This document shows, one piece after another, positions 1 to 6,746 of a stretch of 8,714 bases of DNA. This DNA comes from an uncultured bacterium (lineage in GTDB: Bacteria; Cyanobacteriota; Vampirovibrionia; Gastranaerophilales; Gastranaerophilaceae): positions 1-8,714 of the forward strand of contig USOK01000059.1 in the NCBI GenBank assembly GCA_900556295.1, read 5' to 3'. Both the position numbers and the translations under genes were made by a program. The notes beneath the pieces were generated by a model. It did no database searches and was not told the origin of the DNA. It saw nothing but the letters and a program-made list of their open reading frames with translations. Positions within the stretch are counted from its first letter, which is position 1. Each line of letters opens with the position of its first letter.

Positions 1-1
1 T

Positions 2-1144
2 TCCAGCCTAAAAGAGGTTTTAAAAACAGATCAATTGTCTGGCTTGAAAATCAGCGGATACGTGAGTACGCCTGATTACACCCGTTCAAGTAAAAAAGGT
101 TATCACATCTACATCAACGGCAGAACAGTTAAATGTCCTGTTTTTCAAAAAGCTATTGATACAGCATATAAAAGCCTTATCGCAAGCGGGAAATATCCGT
201 TTGTGATCCTTAATCTTGAAATTCCGCCGTCCGATGTTGATGTAAATGTTCACCCGACGAAAAAAGAAGTTCGTTACAAAAATACAAATCAGGTTTTCAA
301 CTTCATTTTTGCATCAATTCATGCAGGCTTGGCAAATTATATTGAACGCCAACCGGTAATGACATTTGAGCCACAGCAGTTTTCTCAATCAACACAACCT
401 CAAAACAACGTTATTGATTTTGTACAGCCAAAACTCGAGAGTTCCGGCGACATTTATTTTGACAAAAAAGACGATACAATCTATGTTTCCGACCGCCTTA
501 TGCAAGAAGAAGAAGCAAAATTTACACAACAGCAAGAAGAAAAAACAGAACAACGCCAATTTTTTGTTCCTGTAGAAAAGGAACAAGAGCCGGAAGAAAA
601 TATTATCGGACAATACAAAAACACATACATTTTGGTTGAAAAAGAGGATGGGCTTGAAATTATCGACCAACATATTGCGGAAGAAAGATATATTTATGAG
701 AAACTAATGTCTGAAAAGAATATTGTTTCGCAAATGTTGTTTGTTTCTGATGTGGTGCCTGTTTCGAGTACAGAAGCAGAATTAATCAAAGAAAATATCG
801 ACAAATTTGAAAAATTCGGATTTGGTATTGAATTTTTGAAAGAAAACGAACTTATTTTTAGAAAAGTTCCGCAAATGATAGCGAAAGTTAATCCCAAAGA
901 AATCCTTGCCGATATTTTAGAAAATATAGAAGGAAATATCGACAGACTTGAAGAACATATTTTAATTACAACAGCCTGCAAAGCTTCTGTAAAAGCTGGA
1001 CAAAAACTTTCTACTTGGCAAATGCAAGAGATTGTAAAAAAATGGCGCACAACAAAAATGCCTTACACTTGTCCACACGGCCGTCCGGTTGTAAAATTTT
1101 TCCCACACAAAGAAATCGCAGGATTTTTCCAAAGAAACGCATAA
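2..1144 (+). CDS. mutL: DNA mismatch repair protein MutL, endonuclease type (5'-truncated by window edge)
   Basis: MutL couples MutS mismatch recognition to downstream repair; forms with an intact C-terminal site nick DNA themselves. The frame is open from base 2, so the N-terminal GHKL ATPase domain lies outside the window. The 380 visible residues begin inside the transducer domain, with GYVSTPDYTRSS, an INGRTV strand and the signature DVNVHPTKKEV at about 80-90. A Gln/Glu-rich linker covers about 115-200. The C-terminal dimerisation/endonuclease domain starts at NIIGQYKNTY (about 200). It has the metal motif as DQHIAEERYIYE (D222), followed by ACKASVKAG (C326), CPHGRP (C357) and FFQR near the end. 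These agree with endonuclease-type MutL, apart from Ile replacing Ala in DQHA. A TTG at 35 is in frame but internal and is not the start. The gene converges on aroF. Confidence 0.95.
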   Translation, partial: SSLKEVLKTDQLSGLKISGYVSTPDYTRSSKKGYHIYINGRTVKCPVFQKAIDTAYKSLIASGKYPFVILNLEIPPSDVDVNVHPTKKEVRYKNTNQVFNFIFASIHAGLANYIERQPVMTFEPQQFSQSTQPQNNVIDFVQPKLESSGDIYFDKKDDTIYVSDRLMQEEEAKFTQQQEEKTEQRQFFVPVEKEQEPEENIIGQYKNTYILVEKEDGLEIIDQHIAEERYIYEKLMSEKNIVSQMLFVSDVVPVSSTEAELIKENIDKFEKFGFGIEFLKENELIFRKVPQMIAKVNPKEILADILENIEGNIDRLEEHILITTACKASVKAGQKLSTWQMQEIVKKWRTTKMPYTCPHGRPVVKFFPHKEIAGFFQRNA

Positions 1145-1208
1145 AACATTGGCGGGATAAGTATCCCATCCTGATACAAGCAGTACGAATTTTCTAATAA
1201 GTTGAGAA

Positions 1209-1224
1209 AATAATTAGTATTATT
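1209..1224. terminator. Possible weak bidirectional terminator between mutL and aroF
   Basis: In the convergent gap, AATAAT-TAGT-ATTATT forms a 6-bp, all-A/T stem with a 4-base loop. Read leftward it is followed by TT and then CTC, which is a poor T-tract. The position suits termination of both genes, but the stem is weak and chance is a real alternative in DNA this AT-rich. Confidence 0.2.
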
Positions 1225-1254
1225 CCTTTCAATACAAACTACGTCTCTTCATCT

Positions 1255-2307
1255 CTAGGCTTCTACGTTAGCTGATAAACAATTTTTTTCGTAATGTAAG
1301 CTTTCGTTGAATTTGTTAATTCTCCCCATAACCTCTTTAAACATAGGCAATGGTAGACTTTGCTTTCCATCTGACAAAGCATTTTCCGGATCATGGTGTA
1401 TTTCCATCATCACACCGTCTGCACCAACTACCAAACCTGCTTTTGCCATCGGTTCAATCAAATACCTTTGTCCTGTTCCGTGACTCGGATCAACAATTAT
1501 AGGCAAATGTGAATATTTTTTAATAACCGGAATTGATGCGATATCCATAACATTACGGGTAAATGCACTGTCAAAACTTCTGATTCCTCTTTCGCAAAGA
1601 ATTACATTTGGATTACCATTATACAAAATATGTTCTGCCGCAAGCAAAAATTCTCTAATTGTACTTGCAAGCCCACGTTTTAAAATAACTGGTTTCCTAC
1701 ATCTGCCTACTGCATGCAAAAGTTTGAAGTTTTGAACATTTCTTGCACCGATTTGCAAAACATCAACATAATCACACATCATATCTAAATCTGAGGCATC
1801 CATAACTTCTGAAACGGTCAACAATCCAGTTTCTTCACTTGCTCTTTTCAAGTATTTTAAAGCCTTTTCTCCATAACCTTGGAAATCATAAGGAGATGTT
1901 CTCGGTTTGAATGCTCCACCACGCAAAAATTCACAACCCATTTCTTTCGCAGCGAGCGCTGTTTGCAACAAACCATCATAATCCTCTTCAACAGAGCAAG
2001 GTCCAACCATCATAACCGGTTTATTATTTCCGCCGATTTTAACTCCGTTTGGAAATTCTATAACCGTATCGTCAGGTTTTCTATCTCGAGAAGCCAATCT
2101 GAAAGGTTCTCTAATTACCTTAACTTCTTTTACTCCATCAAATGCGGACACACGTCCAGGAGTAACTGTAGTTTTATCGCCAATAGCATCAATTACCGTA
2201 TGAACTTGACCTTGATTAAATCTTATATCAAATCCGTTATCTTTCAAAAAATCAATTACACGTTGAACTTGAACTTTTGTAGCGTTCCGCTCCATAATTA
2301 TAATCAT
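1255..2307 (-). CDS. aroF: 3-deoxy-7-phosphoheptulonate (DAHP) synthase, AroA-I-beta type with N-terminal regulatory domain
   Basis: It catalyses the first shikimate-pathway step, condensing phosphoenolpyruvate with erythrose 4-phosphate. The 350 residues start with a ferredoxin-like regulatory domain (about 1-70, MIIIMERNAT to VIREPFRLASR), as in the Thermotoga enzyme, where it mediates feedback inhibition. The KDO8P-like TIM barrel follows, with GPCSVE (102-107), FLRGGAFKPRTSPYDFQGYG (127-146), LKRG (209-212), CERGIRSF (238-245) and DPSHGTGQR (273-281). The likely metal ligands are C104, H276, E302 and D313, with spacing close to that of the Thermotoga enzyme. A short tail after about residue 333 looks lineage-specific. 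The ATG at 2307 has a GGAG Shine-Dalgarno at 2316-2319, 8 bases upstream. The gene lies 59 bp after the small TPR-like gene, so it could be co-transcribed or have its own weak promoter. The symbol is the common one for this family; aroG or aroA is also used. Confidence 0.95.
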   Translation of the reverse strand: MIIIMERNATKVQVQRVIDFLKDNGFDIRFNQGQVHTVIDAIGDKTTVTPGRVSAFDGVKEVKVIREPFRLASRDRKPDDTVIEFPNGVKIGGNNKPVMMVGPCSVEEDYDGLLQTALAAKEMGCEFLRGGAFKPRTSPYDFQGYGEKALKYLKRASEETGLLTVSEVMDASDLDMMCDYVDVLQIGARNVQNFKLLHAVGRCRKPVILKRGLASTIREFLLAAEHILYNGNPNVILCERGIRSFDSAFTRNVMDIASIPVIKKYSHLPIIVDPSHGTGQRYLIEPMAKAGLVVGADGVMMEIHHDPENALSDGKQSLPLPMFKEVMGRINKFNESLHYEKNCLSANVEA

Positions 2308-2366
2308 AAAATTTTCTCCAATATAAAAGTATTTTGTAAAATGAGTGTATCACGAACAATTAAAAT

Positions 2367-2969
2367 CTACAAACTTTTTTCATCTAGCTTTCGCAACAAA
2401 TTCTTTGCTGGGAAATAGGCTGGCAGGATATATAAACAATCTTCCAGCGACTTTCTGCACTTTGAATAATCGTTGTTTTGATAATTTATATACGCAAGTA
2501 AATAGTGTAATTCCGGATCATGATAAAAATAATTCTTTGCCCTGTTTAAAAAGAACATTCCTTGTTCCGGCAAATTGTTATTATACAAAACTCGCCCAAT
2601 AAATTTATGTACTTCCGGATTAATCGTATACATAAAATCAGCATAACGAATAATTTTTTCAACAAAAGTCCCCATACAATATGTTATCAGGAGATTCAAG
2701 TCAATTTCCAAAAAATTTCTTAACTCAAAATAAGAAGGATATTCAAACACTTCTCCATCTATCAAAGAAATTTCAAACAACGCCCAATGTGCACGTATAT
2801 CAGAATCCTTTATCAGTGCAAATTGTTTTTTTGCATAAGGTAAATCACCCATTAAAAAATGTAGATATGCATCTTCCAAAACACATCCATTTTTAACGAA
2901 AAATTGCTGACAGTCTTTATCAAAACCTGCCAACAATTTATCTTTAGCTTTTTGGTAATCTATAAACAT
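2367..2969 (-). CDS. Small cytoplasmic TPR-like protein
   Basis: This is a 200-residue protein without signal peptide or membrane segment. Its C-terminal half has two TPR-like helix pairs. The first is about 119-150 (EVHKFIGRVLYNNNLPEQG). The second is about 152-185, with PELHYLLAYINYQNNDYSKC and a following LEDCLYILP helix. The N-terminal half is also helical (AYLHFLMGDLPYAKKQFALI, about 34-53) and may be a degenerate TPR. It is probably a protein-interaction scaffold; no catalytic motif is visible and I do not recognise a named family. The ATG lies only 6 bases after the stop of the secreted TPR gene, and no Shine-Dalgarno is present in the AAC-rich sequence before it. Translation is therefore probably coupled to the upstream gene. 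The pairing of one exported and one cytoplasmic repeat protein suggests a shared process, which is inference. Confidence 0.85.
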   Translation of the reverse strand: MFIDYQKAKDKLLAGFDKDCQQFFVKNGCVLEDAYLHFLMGDLPYAKKQFALIKDSDIRAHWALFEISLIDGEVFEYPSYFELRNFLEIDLNLLITYCMGTFVEKIIRYADFMYTINPEVHKFIGRVLYNNNLPEQGMFFLNRAKNYFYHDPELHYLLAYINYQNNDYSKCRKSLEDCLYILPAYFPAKNLLRKLDEKSL

Positions 2970-2975
2970 AAGTTA

Positions 2976-3989
2976 TTAATAATTGTTGTTGTTATTATTG
3001 TTTAAGTAACTAAAATCAGACATCATTGAATTCATCATCATAGTCTGCATAACACGAGGATCAATATTTTCCCCTTTTTGAGCCTGACTCATTAACAAAG
3101 GAATCATATTCATCATACTATTATTATTGTTATTATTGTTTCCAAGCATCATATTCATTTCTGCAACTCTTGGATCTTGATACTGCGCCATCATTGCATA
3201 AGGATTTTCCGAAGTAGTTGAAGGTGATGACGAAGACTGAACTGAAACATTCACGCCAGCTTCTTTCAAAGTGTTAATAGCTTTCAATACTTCTTCATCA
3301 GACACTTGTGCAATCTTAATCGTTTCTTCAGCTTCTGTTTTATTGCTGTCAAATTTTTTAATTCTTTGGATATCACGGTTTTCAAGATTGTCTTTCTTGT
3401 TAATTGTTTCTTGAATATTATTAAGTTGTTTTTGTCTAACTTCGTTATTCAATTCTGGAGATAAACCGTTGCCATAAGGAGCTCTAATAAATTTATCCAA
3501 ATCGTCAAGTTGTTCAGTTTCTTTTTGCTGAGTTTCAGGGTGACATGCCGGTCCATCTGTCAAACAATCTCTACCTTTTGTCGCATAATCCACAAGATAT
3601 TGGTTAGGGTGCAAAGAAATAACTTTATTGTAAGCCGCAACAGCTTCGTCTTTCTTATTAATATGAGTATAAACCATTGCCAAATAATAATAAGCTATAG
3701 CATTTGACGGTTGTTTTTTCAACAGTGAATAGCATTCCTGCATACATCCGGAATAGTTTCCTGCTTTGTATTTAGCTGCAATACTTTTTGTTGTAGCATT
3801 CGGATAGTAAACCGTTTTAGTATTAAGATTCAAATTTACACTGCCTGACGACTGTGAAGGCATTGAAGAACTTCCGTTAGATGAACTTGGGCCATTTAAC
3901 GGCGGTAAACTTTCTATCCCCGCACCATAAACTCCCATCGAGCCAACTGCCAACAGCACTGCTAATGTCCAAATAAACTTATTATTCAT
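2976..3989 (-). CDS. Secreted TPR protein with two polyasparagine tracts
   Basis: This is a 337-residue exported protein of unknown specific role. Residues 1-22 are a Sec signal peptide (MNNKFIWTLAVLLAVGSMGV core) with likely cleavage at VYG|A. A Ser/Asn/Pro-rich linker (about 28-58) follows. TPR-like helices then run from about 67 to 132 (AAKYKAGNYSGCMQECYSLL, then AYYYLAMVYTHINKKDEAVA). A charged region covers 150-240 and a Ser-rich linker about 250-262. The C-terminal tail is rich in Asn and Met and has exactly seven Asn at 284-290 and again at 330-336, each preceded by a DPRV motif (272-275 and 310-313). Five Cys follow the signal peptide (C82, C86, C142, C149 and one more to be verified only if the start differs; four are clearly placed). 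The ATG at 3989 has an AAAGGA ribosome site 7 bases upstream and a good -10 box further up. The small TPR-like gene follows immediately. No enzyme motif is visible. Confidence 0.88.
   Translation of the reverse strand: MNNKFIWTLAVLLAVGSMGVYGAGIESLPPLNGPSSSNGSSSMPSQSSGSVNLNLNTKTVYYPNATTKSIAAKYKAGNYSGCMQECYSLLKKQPSNAIAYYYLAMVYTHINKKDEAVAAYNKVISLHPNQYLVDYATKGRDCLTDGPACHPETQQKETEQLDDLDKFIRAPYGNGLSPELNNEVRQKQLNNIQETINKKDNLENRDIQRIKKFDSNKTEAEETIKIAQVSDEEVLKAINTLKEAGVNVSVQSSSSPSTTSENPYAMMAQYQDPRVAEMNMMLGNNNNNNNSMMNMIPLLMSQAQKGENIDPRVMQTMMMNSMMSDFSYLNNNNNNNY
2982..3002 (-). repeat. Distal (AAY)7 tract encoding seven Asn
   Basis: Seven consecutive Asn codons mixing AAT and AAC lie just before the final Tyr codon and stop of the secreted TPR gene. 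The same length occurs in the proximal tract at 3120-3140. Loss or gain of whole units would keep the reading frame. Confidence 0.9.
3120..3140 (-). repeat. Proximal (AAY)7 tract encoding seven Asn
   Basis: Seven consecutive Asn codons mixing AAT and AAC fall between MMLG and SMMNM in the secreted TPR protein. Third bases differ from those of the distal tract, so the two are not a perfect recent DNA copy of each other. Confidence 0.9.
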
Positions 3990-4050
3990 ACTTACGTCCT
4001 TTTTTCTCTCTTTTTAATTATTTTATTTTATAAATCAAGCTTTTTATCTC

Positions 4051-4056
4051 ATTATA
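4051..4056 (-). promoter_or_regulatory. -10 box upstream of the secreted TPR gene
   Basis: Read leftward, the sequence TGTTATATAAT contains a perfect TATAAT at 4056-4051 about 61 bases before the ATG. An overlapping TG-T-TATATA reading also resembles an extended -10. No good -35 hexamer lies at 16-18 bp spacing. It falls in the 105-bp gap after queH, suggesting that the two TPR genes, and possibly aroF, form a separate transcription unit. Confidence 0.5.
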
Positions 4057-4094
4057 TAACATTTCTAAGAGAATTCATAGTGTAAATATATGAT

Positions 4095-4640
4095 TTATCT
4101 TAAACTAAATTTACAACCACAATAGTTTTGCCTATATAAACCAAGCTCACGAGATATTTTATTTGTCTTTAAAAATCCATCTTTCTTTTTAAAATCAACT
4201 GCTAAAAAATTTAAATCTTTTTCTTGAGCAATTTTTTGCCCAATTTCTGACAGTTTTTGGAAATTTTTATGCGGACTTATAACAATTGAGGTTGTAAAAT
4301 TTTCAATTCCTCTTGATTTGGCAAACTCTGCAGTCTTTTCCAAGCGTAATTCAAAACACTTATCGCATCTTTTACCTTTTTCAGGTTCTTGTTCCAAACC
4401 CAATGCCACGTCATAAAACTCTTCGGGCTCATATTTTGCCACAACTAGTTCACAATCAAAATGTTCGCACAATGTTTTTTCAGCTTCTAATCTTTTTTTA
4501 TATTCTTCTGCCGGATAAATATTCGGGTTATAAAAATATACAATAACCTGATATCCTGCATCTTTCAAAAAAGACACAGGATATCCAGAACAAATTCCAC
4601 AACACGCATGAAGAACTATCTTATCTTTCTTCTGCTCCAT
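4095..4640 (-). CDS. queH: Epoxyqueuosine reductase QueH (DUF208 family)
   Basis: QueH reduces epoxyqueuosine to queuosine in the wobble position of GUN-anticodon tRNAs, replacing the unrelated cobalamin-dependent QueG. The 181 residues carry the family motifs: HACCGICS (11-18), YFYNPNIYPAEEYKKRLEAE (35-54), RCDKCFELRL (91-100), TTSIVISPHKN (116-126) and ELGLYRQNYCGCKFS (165-179). Candidate metal-cluster and redox cysteines are C13, C14, C17, C92, C95, C174 and C176. The family normally reads HCCCGPC or similar at the first motif, so Ala and Ile here are mild variants. The ATG lies inside the last codons of the VKOR-DsbA gene (20-bp overlap). A GGA sits 9 bases upstream within that gene, so translation is likely coupled. 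No functional link to disulfide formation is known; both proteins use cysteine redox chemistry. Confidence 0.95.
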   Translation of the reverse strand: MEQKKDKIVLHACCGICSGYPVSFLKDAGYQVIVYFYNPNIYPAEEYKKRLEAEKTLCEHFDCELVVAKYEPEEFYDVALGLEQEPEKGKRCDKCFELRLEKTAEFAKSRGIENFTTSIVISPHKNFQKLSEIGQKIAQEKDLNFLAVDFKKKDGFLKTNKISRELGLYRQNYCGCKFSLR

Positions 4641-5817
4641 AATTCTTAATCCATTCCTTAAATTCTTTATATGGTTTTACGCCAACATAAACATTTCCAT
4701 TAATCATTGTAGACGGAGTCCCATTAATTCCGTGTTTATACGCAAAATCAATATCGTTTTTAATTTCATTCCAAGTCTCTGCACTGTTTGCGTCTTCTTG
4801 AAGTTTTTCTAAATCAAAACCTTTGTTTGCAACCAGTTTTAGAATTTCATCTTCTGTTTTTGGTTTATGTTCAAATAAGATTTCATTCATTTCCCATAAT
4901 TTACCTTGTTTTTCTGAAGCAACAGAATACTGTGCATCAACACAAGAGCCTTCATGGAACGGAGCTTGTAAATAAGCATTACAGTCAGTATCTAATGGCA
5001 AGTTTTTATGAACAATTTTTATGCCTTTCATTTCCTTTGCAAGCTTATGAACCATTACGTTATGAACAGGACAAATCGGACATTGGTAATCTGAATATAC
5101 ATAAACAGTAATTTTTGCATTTTCGTCACCAAGTACATTCCCTTTTACAGCATATTGGTTTTTCTTATGTCTAAATTCCCTAAATTCTAATTGTCTTTTT
5201 ACTTGAGGAGCGAACTTAAAACTTACTCTTGTATAAGTCAAGAACCCTACTGCAACAACCATCACCGCAACAAATGCTATCAAATATTTTTTAATTTTAA
5301 TTGCATCTAGAAAATCTTGAATACTTTGTTTTACAGAATGAACAAAGCCTCCATTTTTGAAATCTGTCGCAATACATCCAATTGCCAAATTCAGAATATA
5401 TGTAAATGCGCACAAGATACAAAGTTTTTTGATATCAAACAAGCTCAAGCACAACAAAATCATTGAAATAATAAATGCAAACAAACCTAAAGAAGCAATA
5501 TAATCCATAGGATTTTTAAAAACTTCCATAAACTTAAATAGTTTTACATTCTTCAATCTTTGTGCAAATAGCATTACAAAAACAAATGCATAATAGAACA
5601 TTCCCCAGTATGCAAGCGGAATTCCCAAGAATTGAGCTTCTGGAGTTTTGGCAATTCCATCACAATCAATAAACTCATTCACTGAACAAAAACTCGACAA
5701 TGCATAAGCGTTAAAATTTGCATTATAGTATATTATAGCAAGCTTAATTGTTGTAATTATCCCAACAAACGCAATTGTCGCTATTGACACCTTCTTTTTC
5801 ATATTTTTTTCCATCAT
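4621..5817 (-). CDS. VKOR-DsbA fusion: membrane disulfide-generating protein
   Basis: This is a 398-residue membrane protein predicted to make disulfide bonds in exported proteins, combining the quinone-linked oxidase (DsbB-like role) and the thiol oxidase (DsbA-like role). The VKOR domain covers about 10-150. It has a membrane helix at 12-31, the loop cysteine pair C44 and C52, helices near 68-86 and 107-126, the active-site CILC (C133, C136) and a helix at 137-151. A further helix at about 177-195 links to the thioredoxin-fold domain. That domain has DYQCPICPVHN (C246, C249) and the cis-proline loop GINGTPSTM (P368), plus a second pair C279/C292. Such fusions are known from cyanobacteria and related lineages, usually with a plain thioredoxin domain; this one looks closer to DsbA/DsbG. 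AGGAG at 5824-5828 serves ATG 5817 (6 bases) or ATG 5814 (9 bases). It overlaps queH. Confidence 0.93.
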   Translation of the reverse strand: MMEKNMKKKVSIATIAFVGIITTIKLAIIYYNANFNAYALSSFCSVNEFIDCDGIAKTPEAQFLGIPLAYWGMFYYAFVFVMLFAQRLKNVKLFKFMEVFKNPMDYIASLGLFAFIISMILLCLSLFDIKKLCILCAFTYILNLAIGCIATDFKNGGFVHSVKQSIQDFLDAIKIKKYLIAFVAVMVVAVGFLTYTRVSFKFAPQVKRQLEFREFRHKKNQYAVKGNVLGDENAKITVYVYSDYQCPICPVHNVMVHKLAKEMKGIKIVHKNLPLDTDCNAYLQAPFHEGSCVDAQYSVASEKQGKLWEMNEILFEHKPKTEDEILKLVANKGFDLEKLQEDANSAETWNEIKNDIDFAYKHGINGTPSTMINGNVYVGVKPYKEFKEWIKNYGAEER

Positions 5818-5842
5818 AAAGTTCTCCTATTATTTACGTATA

Positions 5843-5871
5843 ATAATACAATTTTCCAAAAGATAAATCAA
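5843..5871 (-). promoter_or_regulatory. Promoter for the VKOR-DsbA/queH operon
   Basis: Read leftward, TTGATT (5871-5866) and TATTAT (5848-5843) are separated by exactly 17 bases, matching the sigma-70 consensus at 4/6 and 5/6. Transcription would start near 5836, leaving a leader of about 18 bases that includes the AGGAG ribosome site. Confidence 0.6.
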
Positions 5872-5931
5872 TAGCACAAAGCAGAAGTTTTTAATCCTCT
5901 TTTCAGGCTATATTTTAGATGCATTAAGAAC

Positions 5932-5960
5932 TTGAATAAAAATATTATATATGATATAAT
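5932..5960 (+). promoter_or_regulatory. Promoter for the 250-aa protein/asparaginase operon
   Basis: TTGAAT (5932-5937) and a perfect TATAAT (5955-5960) are separated by exactly 17 bases. A TG one base before the -10 (5952-5953) makes an extended -10 element. Transcription would start near 5967, about 27 bases before the TTG start. It diverges from the VKOR-DsbA promoter; about 60 bp separate the two -35 boxes. Confidence 0.7.
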
Positions 5961-5993
5961 TAAAACCACGTAGGATTTATTTGAGAGGTTGAT

Positions 5994-6746
5994 TTGAAAA
6001 AGAATATTTTTGAATTGTTTTTGGAAAAGGTTTTAAATGTACCGTTTTGGATTAAACAGGTTATGTACCTTAAACTTGCAAAAGAGATGCAAAATTATGA
6101 CTGCGAAGATTTTTTAAGGAATAATAAAGACGATATTTTCTCAACATTCGTACCGACTTTGACATTTAAAGGAAAAACCGAATTAACAGAACATCAATAC
6201 GGGCTTGATAACAATATTTATAACTTTTTGCAAGGTTGTGCAAATGAATACAGCATGATTGAAATATCTGTCAATACATTTCTTTCTATGGAAGAAGTTG
6301 CAAAGTACTATGAACTCTGTCTTGAACAAAATTTCATTAAAGTACCTGACTCAAAAGAAATTCATGCTATGGCCGGCTATATTGCAGGCAAATTCAGAAT
6401 CGGCGAATATTTTAAACAAAAAGGAACAATATCTGTTGATCAGTTGCAAAAAGCAATTCTTTCTCACAGAGATGCTCTAGAAACTGACAATCAGAAAAAG
6501 TTCGGCGATATATTGGTTGAACTTGGATTTGTCACAGAAACTGATTTAAGATCAGTTTTACAATTAAAAGAAGAAGCAAAAAAGCGCTTTATCCTTGATT
6601 ACAACACAGTTCCAAAATCAGAAACCACTTTCACAAGTGAAAAACAAAAATATGAAGAAGAAATCTCAAAACTTAAGGATGAAAATCTTAAACTTAAACG
6701 TAAAATGCTTCAGTTATTAGAATTGGTGAAAAAAAATGCTCAGTAA
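5994..6746 (+). CDS. MshEN-like (GspE N-terminal-like) domain protein with C-terminal coiled coil
   Basis: This is a 250-residue soluble protein with no named function that I recognise. Residues 1-120 are helical, with a possible winged-helix-like part at about 72-117 (NIYNFLQGCANEYSMIEIS). Residues 135-192 hold two copies of the MshEN pattern: R135-I-G with F140, G144, L151 and I155, then K169-F-G with L174, G178, L185 and L189. The terminal Gln of each motif is replaced (H158, K192), and the copies are 10 residues apart. In known proteins this domain precedes a secretion or pilus ATPase and can bind cyclic di-GMP; no ATPase is present here. Residues 215-247 form a Lys/Glu/Leu coiled coil. 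The start is TTG with GAGAGG 5 bases upstream; no in-frame ATG precedes residue 24. It overlaps the asparaginase gene by 11 bp. Domain assignment is moderate; the gene itself is secure. Confidence 0.85.
   Translation: MKKNIFELFLEKVLNVPFWIKQVMYLKLAKEMQNYDCEDFLRNNKDDIFSTFVPTLTFKGKTELTEHQYGLDNNIYNFLQGCANEYSMIEISVNTFLSMEEVAKYYELCLEQNFIKVPDSKEIHAMAGYIAGKFRIGEYFKQKGTISVDQLQKAILSHRDALETDNQKKFGDILVELGFVTETDLRSVLQLKEEAKKRFILDYNTVPKSETTFTSEKQKYEEEISKLKDENLKLKRKMLQLLELVKKNAQ

Noticed and set aside
1154..1167. Hairpin GGGAT-AAGT-ATCCC just after mutL as a terminator
   Set aside because: The 5-bp stem is real, but no T-tract follows it on either strand at a useful distance.
2322..2366. A sigma-70 promoter directly before the DAHP synthase gene (TTGTTC, 17 bases, CAAAAT; or TTGTAG, 17 bases, TACACT)
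   Set aside because: Two overlapping, mediocre matches in AT-rich DNA; neither stands out, so none is annotated.
1879..2418. A 179-codon open frame on the + strand opposite the 5' half of the DAHP synthase gene
   Set aside because: It is antisense to a strongly conserved enzyme, has no recognisable domain and ends in the next gene; it is an artefact of AT-rich codon use.
2982..3140. CRISPR-like or minisatellite array at the two AAY tracts
   Set aside because: The tracts are short in-frame Asn codon runs inside one gene; there are no repeated units with spacers.
5849..5931. A riboswitch or small RNA in the divergent intergenic region
   Set aside because: Only about 60-80 bp lie between the promoters, with no clear stem-loop or terminator.
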